Source: Rugalucina vietnamica
Taxonomy: Eukaryota > Mollusca > Bivalvia > Lucinida > Lucinidae
Direction: 5' to 3'
Assembly: GCA_964017185.1 (NCBI GenBank)
Contig: OZ024883.1
Location: 45,750,997-45,814,996 of the forward strand
Length of the DNA stretch: 64,000 nucleotides
Shown one piece after another: positions 32,836 through 44,115 of the stretch (position 1 is the stretch's first letter; each line of letters begins with the position of its first letter). Made by a program: the position numbers and the translations under genes. The notes under the pieces were generated by a model. That model saw only the letters and a list, made by a program, of their open reading frames with translations, was not told the DNA's origin and ran no database searches.

Positions 32836-34055
32836 GGCAGTGTGCAGCACATCAGAAAGACAAAGGGCTTAGATAACATATCAATTTTCTGGTCTAATGC
32901 GTAAGAATGGCAGACCAGCATAAAAACGCAATACCACTGATGGTGATTTATTTTCTGACAAAGATGAAATAATTGGGATATTTGATACCATACTTTATGT
33001 TGGTAAGTAGCTACAGGGTCCACTATTTAGTTTTAAAAGTATAACAGTGTTAGAGAATACTGCTGATTGCCTAGACTGGCGATGTCACTGATGGATGAAA
33101 TAAGAGGGTTATTTGATACCAATCTGTATGTAGGTAAGTAATTATGCAGAGACTTCTCGTTGGTAAAACCACAAGCAGAAACAAGAAAATAGAAAGGCTT
33201 AAGAAGAAAAACAAAAACAAAAAAAGTGCCATCATAATGTTCCTGCACTTTTAATAGTGAAGACTTAGATCAGACTGAGTTGAGATGTCTCTGCTGTTTC
33301 TTTTATCTTATTAAGATGAATGATAGAACCTCTCAAGTTTTAAATTTACAGTGTAACAGTAACACGGGGACTCAACTGTTAATCGTGATTATTGATGCGA
33401 CGTGGAATGTTAATGCATGCTATTATGAAGTTATGTATGCGTCGGCGAGATCGTTACGAATGCGACGTTCCACATCCTCTGTTCTTGGACGGTAAGAACC
33501 ACATGTTTTGCTCTCGTGAAAATAAGCAAAGTGGAGTTTACAAAAACGGCGTCCACTATGATCTGCAAAATTCTTCTATGTTACCACTTGAAGTCAAACG
33601 GAATACTTACGGCACTTGTTTTTTGTTTTCAGCTCATGGTTTATAAAGTTGACAGGTAGATACAACAATGCCCCGAAAACTCATTACATTCTTAAATTCC
33701 GTTTGTTTTTCTTTGTCTTGGCCGTAAAATACAAAGTATAACACAGTCCTGTGGGTGTCTTTATTGAAATATGTATCCAAACGGCTGTGTAAATGCACAT
33801 TTATCTACTGAGCATGAAAACAGTAAGATAAGCATCTTTTTTATGCATCGAAGACGTTGTTAAAATTTAATATGCGACTCAGAAATGCATCGTGGAAGAA
33901 TGAGACCAATGAATCAGTAGGAAAAAATAGCAAATGTTACGATATGGAGACAGTGACGCATTTTCTTCAATTGATATTTTCTAGATATATGTTAAAGGGG
34001 TCTACCATGGTTTTTATACTGTATTTGCAGAGGATGGAGAAATTTGTTTGAGCCC
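32836..34055. other. Intergenic with a loose direct duplication
   Basis: The word ATTTGATACCATACTTTATG with TTGGTAAGTAG (about 32970-33010) reappears in diverged form near 33110-33140. The remainder shows no recognised gene or element. Confidence 0.4.
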
Positions 34056-34265
34056 GAGGCCGAGGGTCCAAAGTGCACTGAACTGGACGACAAAAACAAA
34101 CACCCTATTTTAAAACACAAAAACAAGCGCCTTAACCCCGTTTATCAGTTTTATCATATGTCACAGGGGCGGAAAAAGAACATGGCCCGACCAGGACTCC
34201 AACCCAGGTTCTCTCGTTTACCATGCGAGCACTCTACCACTGAACTACCGAGTCACACGATCGAC
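34056..34265 (-). repeat. tRNA-Ala-like SINE relic
   Basis: On the minus strand, GGTAGTTCAGTGGTAGAGTG and CTGGGTTGGAGTCC stand at A-box and B-box positions, followed by GGTCGGGCCATG. The anticodon stem is imperfect, so it is not a functional tRNA. A related short piece (AAAAAGAACATGGCCTGACC) lies at 34393-34412. Confidence 0.55.
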
Positions 34266-34671
34266 CGCTTACAATTTCCCCCTGCTTAATTAGATTCGTC
34301 CCCAAATCTGCTCGGAACTGACAAGACAGTCCCTTTTGCTGCTCGCAGCCCGAGCACAGACCCACACTGATCCACCAAATAGAACAGGGATGTAAAAAGA
34401 ACATGGCCTGACCCCTAGTTTATGTTTACACATATGAATTTTTAGTTTTAGTGTGAATCACTTGCTCCCCAATTGACCTCCTAATCCGCCAAAACAGCTG
34501 TACAGTTTCGCATTTGCCAATGTCGAGTTTCTCTAACCCCTACTGACCATTCCAAGACGATTCTACCCATTCAAATGCATGGGCAACACCTATGTTGGTC
34601 TTGCCATAAAAAGGTCAAGGTCATCCCGAGGTCATGATTTATATAAACTTTTTAGAGCTTCTATATCGTAA

Positions 34672-34738
34672 AAAGTTACGGGTCCCGTAAGAAATTACGG
34701 TACCCGTAAAAAGTTACGGTTGATTTCAGTGTATTAAA
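34672..34738. repeat. Palindrome cluster
   Basis: TTACGGGTCCCGTAA and TTACGGTACCCGTAA are adjacent near-perfect palindromes, followed by AAAAAGTTACGG. Non-coding. Confidence 0.7.
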
Positions 34739-34742
34739 TTTG

Positions 34743-34822
34743 GGAAAAATAAAGTATTTAGTTAAATTGAAACGTATTATGATCAATATAATATATATTT
34801 GAAGTAGGCACAGAGAAAAGTG

Positions 34823-34853
<31 letters not shown>

Positions 34854-35160
34854 GCTAAAAAATGAAAATATTTTTTTGGGAAAAGAAAGGGTATTTATTT
34901 AAATTGAAACGCATTGTGATCAATATAATATATAATTAAAGTAGGCACAGAGAGGAGTGAGAAAAAAAAAAAAAAAAAAAAAAAAAGTTTAAAATGAATT
35001 TATTTTTTTTTTGGGGGGGGGGGGGGGAAGAAAGGTATTTATTTAAATTGAAACGCATTGTGATCAATATAATATATAATTAAAGTAGGCACAGAGAAGA
35101 GTGAGAAAAAAAGAAGAAAAAAACACGCTAAAAATGAAAATATATTTTGGGAAAAGAAAT
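34743..35160. repeat. Tandem repeat, three units of about 140 bp with poly-A
   Basis: Units share TTAAATTGAAACGCATTGTG, ATCAATATAATATATAATTA and GTAGGCACAGAGA followed by a poly-A run. Starts are near 34762, 34899 and 35043. A poly-G run at 35016-35030 lies in the third unit. Confidence 0.88.
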
Positions 35161-35214
35161 TGAGCGAAAAAAAAAAATAAAATAAAATATAAAAAAATAA
35201 AACACGCTAAAAAT

Positions 35215-36380
35215 CAAAATATAGCTAACTGGTCTGTTCTGAAATCTCATGTTATAAACATTAGCTACTTCAAATGGTTTACTTTTTCATATACCGCGAT
35301 ATCTGGTGATATATTAATTTTACAAAGTGGGCGGTGATTTATGGTCAAGTATCGATTTTACACCTCGCTGCTCTATCCAATAAAAACGTTTTATTCTGCT
35401 GCCAGTTAACCAATAGGATGAAGGAGAGATGCAAAACCGCAACAAGGGAAGTTGTTAAAGTACGGTTTTAATATTACGCCTCTTGTTATAATTGATATGG
35501 AGGCCCGTCCCATTTGATATCATACTTGTATGTGGGTTAAATAAAACTTTCAAGAAATACCACAATTTATCGATATCATAACTTACTTAATATTTAAAGA
35601 TGCGAACGGTATAATGCCATTTTTGGTTGCGTACTTCCAAACTGTCTAATTGGGACAGGTAATGCGGCATGTTTGACGTATTAAGCATGTACGAATCAAA
35701 GTATCTAATCGTTTCGATGCCTCAGAAGCGAAACTTTGTATAATATATAAATATGATTTTTCTAAATTTACAAGTGCAAAAGTTTAGCTAAAGATTATCT
35801 ACATTTTGTTGTTGTTTTTTTCTGGCTTGGCCTTAAATTTTTAATGAAGTTGATAATGTCATATACATATTAATTTATATCCATGTTTAGTTTGTTAAAC
35901 TTGTAACTTAGCCCCGTATTCGTAACATTTTACATCAATTAATTGATAACGAATTCCAAGGGGAGCAAGCCAAATATCTGTAGTTATAAAAGCCGGATAC
36001 TATAAACACTACCGGTCGTTTTTAACTTTAGGACGAAGTGTCTCAAATTTAAGGGGTTTCATAACACGACACGAGCTGCTCTCTAACATGTAGCGTCCAG
36101 CCTGGTTCAGAATGGTGCAGGTTGTGTCAAAAAATGCAACGTTGTAAAACAGATTCAATGATTTCTGTGCCGGACAATAACTTCGCATCGACACAGTGAG
36201 ATAGTCTACGCAAACACTCTTCTCCTAATCTTACACTACTTTCGTACGTATATTTGTAACTATTCTGTTTCACCATTTGATGTTAGATTTTAATCCAATG
36301 CATTTATCCATAAGAAGCACCATAGATGTATTAACATATGTATATAAATCCATGTAGCAGCAGTGCAAATGTTAACATCC
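35215..36380. other. Intergenic, nothing recognised
   Basis: No credible coding frame, shared repeat or long hairpin is seen. Confidence 0.4.
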
Positions 36381-37100
36381 ACACGCTTCTGTGTATATTA
36401 TTTAAATAGCCCAGGATAATCTGTGCCCCCGGGTCTGTGCCATATGTCTCAAGTGTAAGATCAAACCAACTCGGCACAATATGATAATTTGACCATTATG
36501 GATTGATGCTGCTGTATCATACGGAGTCACACGGATGATTCGCAACGCGAGAAAACCGGTATTGTGTGTTTCCGACCAGATACGACAAAATCGCCATGTA
36601 CAGTCACAGAAGCAGCTAGGCTAGAGGCCTGAAATATTGGCTATAAGTAGAAGATGAATTGTACTATCCTAGTAGCGAAAACAAAGGCGATGATCAGCTG
36701 TGCAGTTACGTTTAATCGTCATAGAGCTCACAGAAATAAATACGGCTGAATCATTAGTACATTTACATGCATTTGCAGATACCCGTAATTGTTTACGTTC
36801 ATCTGAGAAAATAATATACACGTTTACTAACGCTTGATCAGCATAATACGAAGCTATGACCAGTAAGGCCTATGAATAGTTTACACATGTATGAGTACTG
36901 TATCTTATAATCCACATTAACGGAAATATTTAAAGCATCTGACCATTTAGTAGATCTACATGTACATGCATTTGCAGCTATCCGTGATCATTTTAGCGTT
37001 CATCTGGTAAATTACATACACGTTAAGGACTTATGGGTGGTCACTGTATATACATAATTGAAGATTTACCTGTATAAAAAAGCATTGTTTATTTTGTCAA
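36381..37100. repeat. Diverged relatives of the 39/43-kb duplication and the 152-bp satellite
   Basis: GTCTCAAGTGTAAGATCAAA with CGGCACAATATGAT matches the duplicated block at 39.9 kb. GCAGATACCCGTAATTGTTT (near 36776) and GCAGCTATCCGTGATCATTT (near 36972) match the satellite monomer. The two matches show that satellite-like units exist outside the array. Confidence 0.6.
36548..36712 (+). repeat. MITE family A, 5' half only
   Basis: GCGAGAAAACC, GTACAGTCACAGAAG, GAAGATGAATTGTACTATCC and GCGAAAACAAAGGCGATGAT match complete family A copies. The right half and its terminal repeat are absent. Confidence 0.75.
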
Positions 37101-38335
37101 CAATGCTACATTCTTTAGCGTGTTTTATCATGGGACTATTGAATATGTTGCAAATACATGGATTTGTGTATACATGATTGTGGAATGAGTGTTCAGCTCA
37201 GAGCAAGTGAGTCATTTTTCAGTTACTTCCGGGTTGAAATCGTCGGACCCATTTTTCTTAGCTTTTTGAAAAAAATACGACAGATTTTTCGATGTAGTCA
37301 TTGACTGCAATCATATAAGAACCTGAAACAAAAGGCATGTCATCTTTCAGCAAACAATAAGCGCACACGAGCCGCCCCAAGTTACCCACTTTCAGAATTT
37401 TCCAGAAAAATATGTTTACACTAACTTTTCCGAGAGAAATACATTTCCATGACCCCAAAATAACCCTTTATTTGTCAGATTATGTATCCTAGACATTAAG
37501 GCTTTGCGTAATTTTTATTCAAATGCATTCCATTTTCCAGGAAATGGGTCCCACGAAAACCAGTTACATTTCCAATTTTACACCAAGCTATTTAAAATTT
37601 TAAAATAACAACTATATTGAGTCATTCCTAGAATCAGTGTCGTCTATTAGCAATAAATACACATCATCTTTTGATTGACAGATTCGAGAAAACAGTAGAT
37701 TTCTGTTTTACATACCCCACCCACTCATGTCAATATTGATAAATCCTTAATATTTACACTTGATTAGCATGCCACGACGAAACTATGACCAGTATAATGC
37801 CGGATAATAAGACCTGCGAATATTTTACATATGTATGCATACTGTACATTATAATCCTCACAGAGCTCACATCTGGGAAATCAATATGCATGTACATGTT
37901 TATAAACATTTGTTTAACACACAGTGCATGATACGAAACTTTAACCTGTTCAGTTTTTTACATCTGTATAATCCTTAATGCACCGTACTTTTTGTGCTAC
38001 GCACCGTATTTTTGACTTCTTTGTGGGTGTATAATTTTACGCAGCCTTAATCGAGCGTAGGATGATCTCAGATACTTAAGACTTTGCAAGATTATGCTTT
38101 AAAGCTTCATTATCTCATAAAAAGTATCTCGGGCAACACCAGTACAACTTACATGTAAATTATAACACGTTAGTATCAGGTATTTTGAAATATCCGACGT
38201 GTGTCCTTAGAATGATCACTAGAGCTGATTATTTCAAGAGACCGCCCAAAATCACTTAAGATCGGTCGAGATCCACTTCCAGTTCCACTGCTATGCGATT
38301 GTCTAAATACTGATTTAGGGTCATTTCTTTGGCAC
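37101..38335. other. Intergenic, diverged repeats
   Basis: AAACTATGACCAGTATAATG and TTTTACATATGTATGCATAC near 37790-37850 resemble 36850-36900. No gene is recognised. Confidence 0.4.
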
Positions 38336-38338
38336 CAA

Positions 38339-38577
<239 letters not shown>

Positions 38578-39107
38578 AACACATGTTTATTTATACACCA
38601 TCATGATAATAAGGAGCAATACCAGCCACTGCAACTTGCAAGTTTAGTTTCGCAATTATGCCTGAAATGCATTTCCTTCTCGTTAGAACAATGTATGTTC
38701 AGTCTATAAGAGGCAGGACAACATTTTACGTCGCATCAATTTGTCCAAACAAGGACGAAAAAGAAAAGAAAGAATGAAGAAAAAGGACAGAAAGGACAGA
38801 ATATACGAAAGAAAGATAATTTACGAAGTAAAAATCAAGTTTATAGGTCAATGTCAACTGTTACGCCTTCATGAAGGCGATTCCTTTATTTTCACACACT
38901 AATATTTGATAGTATGCAAAATGTGTCAGACGATGCACAGGTTTACAAATTAATCGCATTATTAGGTTGAGTTTTGACATGGGCAGCGATTGAATATTCA
39001 CACCTTTCTTGACGATGTTGTTTTAAAGTGAAATATTGGAACCGTCTGATGTTGTTTTTGCGTTTCAGTGACACTAATAACGGTGTTGAAAATATTTCAT
39101 GACATTA

Positions 39108-39755
39108 CAGCAGTCACACAGTAGCGTATAACCCAAACGCGCGCCGGGCGTATGAAAAATCTCAACACGCTGAAGACTTTGGACGTATAAAAATTAATTT
39201 GTTCCTTTAACTCGCTTTAGCAGTCACACATTAGCGCGTGACTGAGGCGAGTGCAGGACACGGTTGTAATACGTCCGAGACGCGCTAAGCACGCGCTACA
39301 GGCGCGCATCGAAAATTCAACGCGTGTTTCACACACGTTTGGGGCACGCTACTGAAGCAACATCTCATAAATTCGGAACGCGCTTGTAACGTACACTGGC
39401 GTGCCTCAAACGCACACCAAACGCGTTCAGAGTGTACTCAACGCGCCTGTAACGCGCGTGGAATGTATTCGAGACGTATAACACGCCCGAGACACGCCGA
39501 GCTTCTTGAAAACATTTTAAGCATGTTTATTTTTTTATTATTTTATTTTTTTTAGCCCAAACATGCGCGAAACGCGCAGAGACTTTTAGCGACGTACAGC
39601 GACGCGCACCGGACGTACACCAAGTGTACCCAACGCGTTTGTAGCGAGTTTTGGACGTGTTTCCGACGTGCGTCTGGCGTATGTGTGGAATTTTGCTTTT
39701 TTCTTTTCAACACGCCCGGCGCGCGTTTCACTAATACGCTACTGTATGACTGCTG
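39108..39755. mobile_element. CpG-rich TIR element with TTA target duplication
   Basis: Ends CAGCAGTCACACAGTAGCG and CGCTACTGTATGACTGCTG are inverted repeats, and similarity continues to AAACGCGCGCCGGGCGT about 50 bases in. TTA flanks both sides (39105-39107 and 39756-39758), as for PIF/Harbinger elements. The interior is dense in ACGCGC words and has no transposase. The homologous site in the 43-kb duplicate lacks it. Confidence 0.85.
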
Positions 39756-40231
39756 TTACAACATACCATTACTTCGTTTCACCTGTTTCATCGAATGAAT
39801 CTATATAAATTTATAATTCCATAAAGCACCACTGTGAAATTTAACAATTATGTACTTCCTCACACATATACATATATTTACTTTATGGCATCACCTGAAT
39901 CTGGCAATCTGTTGTCATGCGTGTCGTATGTCTGAAGTCAAAGATCAAACGAATTCGGCACAATATGATCGTTTGATCATTATGAACTGCAACTGCAGTG
40001 ATTTACTTGAAATCGCCATAAACCACTCAATAGTTACCATATTGTCTCCGTTCCAGCCATGTCACAAAAAACAACAACTGAAAAAGCCGACGTCCGAGAA
40101 AAGGGCATACATTCAATACGGCTTATCCAGGAAGACCGCATCAACCGTGTTTATACCTGTTCTGATCAGAGTCTTCCATTGCGAGGCGATTATTGTTTAT
40201 TATATAACAAAAACGCCCATGCAATATACAG

Positions 40232-40269
<38 letters not shown>

Positions 40270-40319
40270 CAAAAGCAAAAATTGAAAACATTGGAAAATG
40301 TTTGATTTTTTTTTTAAAC

Positions 40320-40510
40320 ATTTCCACTCAAAACATTCTTCGTGGGTACATGTTTGAACCGCCTCGGCGAGGCGGTTGTAACGAGTGCCCACAGTGTACG
40401 TTTTGGATCAAAAATAACAAAATTAGGTATACCCCTGCAAACCCCAGTTTTTCTATATAAAAGTGGGATATAAGAGGGCATACGTTACTTGTACATGTTT
40501 TCCTGATGGC
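40320..40510 (+). repeat. MITE family B, copy with complete hairpin
   Basis: GGGTACATGTTTGAACCGCC is followed at once by its near-complement (GGCGGTTGTAACGAGTGCCC), giving a hairpin of about 46 bases. The family's TATACCCCTGCAAACCCC and TTCTATATAAAAGTGGGAT come next. It ends ACATGTTTTCCTGATG. It is absent from the duplicate at 43-44 kb. Confidence 0.78.
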
Positions 40511-40654
40511 CGGGCGAGTCATGCGAGAAAGTCATATATTAATTGATTCTGAGGCCGATTTATCAAACGTCGTGTACACTCATACAATTTTGACTCTTAT
40601 GATCTTCGAAAATGGGGAGATTGTGCATGCTTTGAGACTCTTGTCATGCGTTTT

Positions 40655-40655
40655 A

Positions 40656-40696
<41 letters not shown>

Positions 40697-40899
40697 CGAT
40701 AAATAACATGGTTATCAAACTCATAGATGCACAAAAAACCTTTTTTTTAGAATTAATTGACTTTGAAGAAAATTTACAAAATACAAGTAGCTAGTTAGAA
40801 CTGTTGGCTACTTACTATATGTGATGCTGACAGCGTCCCTTAAATTTTGGCGTTCGTCTGTTGAAATAATTATATGAGTATAATCGGTGGCAGCCATAT

Positions 40900-40954
<55 letters not shown>

Positions 40955-40957
40955 TTC
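40655..40957. repeat. Poly-T and (ATTT)n microsatellites
   Basis: A poly-T run of about 40 bases (40657-40696) and about 12 units of ATTT (40907-40957) lie in AT-rich DNA. Confidence 0.9.
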
Positions 40958-41185
40958 TCTTGAAATGCGTAAATAAAAGTCGATGGTCTGAGCGTATGTT
41001 AAGATGGATAATTCGTAGCCGATGATTCGAGAAATATGACAGGTAACATCGAAATGTATTTTTCTTTATTAAGATTAATACGTTTAACTCACTTGCCTGC
41101 ATTTTAAATCAACAACAGAATTCTTTCATCGCAAAGCCATTTTATTTTCGTCCATCGATTAAAAGTTATACCATGGTTTAAGGAT

Positions 41186-41418
41186 TGACTGAGCGGTTAA
41201 GAGCGCTGTTTCTTAATCACTCGATCATCTCACCGCTGTGTCTGGTGTGGGTTCGAGCCCCGCGCTGGCCATATGTGAGACAAGCCAAGTTCTGCTTGCA
41301 GGTATTCCAGGTGGTTTTTTCTCGGGGTTCTCCCATTTTCGCCCACCTACTGATTGGCCCGTCTAATATGAACTTAAATAATCTTGAAAGGGACGTAAAA
41401 CTGAATAAGAATAAGAAT
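41186..41418 (+). repeat. tRNA-derived SINE, copy 2 (best preserved)
   Basis: The head has an A-box-like TGAGCGGTTAAGAGCGCTG and B box GGGTTCGAGCCCCGC. A middle domain GGTGGTTTTTTCTCGGGGTT and tail GGGACGTAAAACTGAATAAG follow. It matches 28-242 in inverse orientation. Confidence 0.85.
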
Positions 41419-43190
41419 CTACAAATATTTTGCTTATTGTCTGTTGTTGTACACTAAAAACTTAACTAAGCTCACGATAATGTTTTAAGTTTGTCTGAGA
41501 GTATTCTCAGATATTAACTTTTACATTTCCTGTAACTACCTGGATATTAACAAGTGGCCGATTATCGGTACATGCATAAGCAATTTTGTAGCTATCCGTA
41601 AGCATTTACGTCCATCTTAATTATTTGATTAATACACTTGCAAAACTTTGGCCAGTACAGCGACCTTCAATTATTCTACACATTAATTTTATTCTATCAA
41701 ACAATCAAAGCCCATGATACATCGTAGTTTTGACGTTTGGGTGTAGTTTTGTCTGCGGACGGAAAAAAAGTCACAGGAAAAACGAGGAGGTAGAGTTTCA
41801 GGCCATGATGCCAGAGAAACCGCTGCCTTGCAGTGTCCTTGAGCATGCCTGTTTTAAACTACAAAAACTGATCAAGTACCCTGGGACCATCGGCTCAGTC
41901 CCGATATGAGTGAACATTGTTAAGTGGGGCATAAAAATGCTAAAACACAAATTCAAACAAAATACAAAGTAATAATAATGGTAATGATAAAAACAATACA
42001 ATTAGTCTACCCATTCCGGATCAAGTTCATGAAAATTGCTGCGCATGCGCATATGAATGATTTGAGTATAATAAACTTAGTATTATCTTGAAGCCAATTT
42101 TGTTCCTCATCATCTGTAATGCTTTTCATTTTTGATCAAGCCCGCGACTGTGACCACTGGAGCGTGAAAGTATATGCATAATTGAAGTCAATGCGGATCA
42201 GTTGGAGGTAATCCGAATCATGGACTATATATCACCACCGATGGGTTTATTCTTCAAATTCTTTGCATGTAGTCATACAATGAACCTTATGAAATATTCC
42301 GGGGACCAAAACATGTGCCTTTATCGGCGTCATTTTCCCATGGCCATGTTTGCTCAACCCCACCCCCACCGAACACACGATTTTCCATGGGTGATCTGAA
42401 TAACGTCGAAATAGTATATGATGCTTGTTAAAAACGCAGATTATTTCATAGTTTACACTTAATTTTATAATATAAATACCTAGAATGTAAAAATATACCT
42501 TTAGTTACAAACATCAAACAATACAAGTCCTTTGAGAGCATAAAATGACAGTATGCGGTTAAACGTGATTCGGAGTAACTACAATGATACCATTTCAAAG
42601 TTTCTAATTAAATATGTCATAATATTCGATTTTAGAACGGAAACTTCGTCAAAATGACAGAAAATAATTGGGAAAAATATTAGCAACCAATATCGAAAGA
42701 TAACTTACATGGTACCTTTCATTTTCGAGAAATTCGGCGAACCGCCGTGTGTAAAAGAAAGCTTTTTCCATCGTGTTTCTGTATATGAGCCGGGAACCAT
42801 TGACGTGAACAAGATGTTGACGTCATTATCCACGATCATTGACCGATGGAATGAAACATAGTTGAATCAAGAGTCAAGTGGCCAAGTTCGTTTTAAAAAA
42901 ATCTTGTTTTATGTTTTTTGTAAAATTCTTTGAAAATTATCTTGATTCGGATCATCTTCAGATCCGCTATGGCTACAACAAGTGTAATGTTTATTCTTTA
43001 CAAGCTTAATTCATTTTGTGATTTTTTTCCTGTGACTTTTTCCTACCCAAATCCGTGACTTTTTTTCCGTGACTTTTTTCCTGTGACTTTATTTTCCTAC
43101 ATTCGTTTTGTCAACGCACCGTAGTTGAGCCCTATGACTGCCCCTCCCCCCTCCCAATCAAGTTTATCTGTGGAATTTGTATAAACTACT
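41419..43190. other. Intergenic with SINE relic and scattered GTGACTTTTTTCC words
   Basis: A SINE tail (41800-41960) and a satellite-like word (GTAGCTATCCGTAAGCATTT near 41590) are present. GGAAAAAAAGTCACAGG at 41761 is the complement of words repeated at 43030-43090, so a 1.4-kb TIR element is possible but unproven. No gene is recognised. Confidence 0.4.
41800..41960 (+). repeat. SINE relic, 3' part
   Basis: CATCGGCTCAGTCCCGATAT followed by TTAAGTGGGGCATAAAAATG carries the shared tail motif in diverged form. Confidence 0.45.
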
Positions 43191-43193
43191 TGA

Positions 43194-43413
43194 TGAGCCG
43201 CATCGTGAGAAAACCAACAATGTGGATTCCGTACTGGTCCGACACAGACCGAGCTGTACAAGCACAGATGGAAATTTTGGATTTAGAAAGTAGAGAAATT
43301 GTACTATCTGAGTATCGAAAACAAAGGCGCTGATCAGCTTCGCAGTCACTGCGAAGCTGATCTACGCCTTTGTTTTAGCATGTGCATACTGTTTATTTCT
43401 CATGACGTGACTC
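43194..43413 (+). repeat. MITE family A, copy 3
   Basis: The left end TGAGCCGCATCGTGAGAAAA and the central hairpin AGCTTCGCAGTCACTGCGAAG are typical. The right end (CTCATGACGTGACTCA) is diverged. It abuts copy B of the segmental duplication. Confidence 0.85.
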
Positions 43414-44115
43414 AAGTATTGGAATCGTTCGATGTTGTTTTTGCGTTTCAGTGACACTAAAAACGCGTTGAAAAAATTTCAAGTCATTAGCCGATTATTA
43501 CATACCATTATTTTGCTTCTCCTTTTTCATCGAATTAATCTTCTATTTATCATATAATAAATTTGTTACTAGTTCCATAAAGCACCACTTTAAAATTTTA
43601 ACAACTATGTATATCCTCACACATATACATATATTTAATTTATGTCATCACCTGAATCTGGCAATCTGTTGTCATGCGTGTCGTATGTCTGAAGTCGAAG
43701 ATCAAACGAATCGACACAATATGATCGTTTGATCATTATGAACTGCAGTGATTTACTTGAAATCGCCATAAACCACTCAATAGATACCATATTGTCTCAG
43801 TTCCAGCCATGTCACAAAAAGACAATGCATCAGAAAACGGCATTTATCCAGGGTGACCGCATACTTATTCTGAACAGCGCCTTCCGTGTGCTTATTTATT
43901 AGTCATGCAGGCCAACCATATAATAATAAATGATTTTTGAAGCCGATTTTCAAACGTCATCTTCATATCTCATACAATGTTGACTTTTATAATGTTCAAA
44001 AATGGGGAGACTGTGCATGCTTTGACACTCTTGTCATGGTCTTTACTGTTTCCGGTCAATAACATGTCTCTAGATCACACTCACAGATTACCATGATATC
44101 AATGGCTTACTATTG
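43414..44115 (+). repeat. Segmental duplication, copy B (uninterrupted)
   Basis: It is the partner of 39030-40830 and lacks the three insertions found there. It runs directly into the satellite array at its right end. Confidence 0.88.

Larger units (their letters stand above)
39030..40830 (+). repeat. Segmental duplication, copy A (interrupted)
   Basis: It aligns with 43414-44115 through GATGTTGTTTTTGCGTTTCA, CATAAAGCACCACT, CACACATATACATATATTTA, CTGAATCTGGCAATCTGTTG and AATGGGGAGA. Copy A has three insertions absent from copy B: the TIR element at 39108-39755, a poly-T tract (40214-40270), and a MITE family B copy (40320-40510). Copy B therefore shows the pre-insertion state. Confidence 0.88.

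Noticed and set aside
34190-34262. Possible tRNA gene
   Set aside because: The anticodon stem is imperfect and flanking sequence looks like a SINE body, so it is called a SINE relic.
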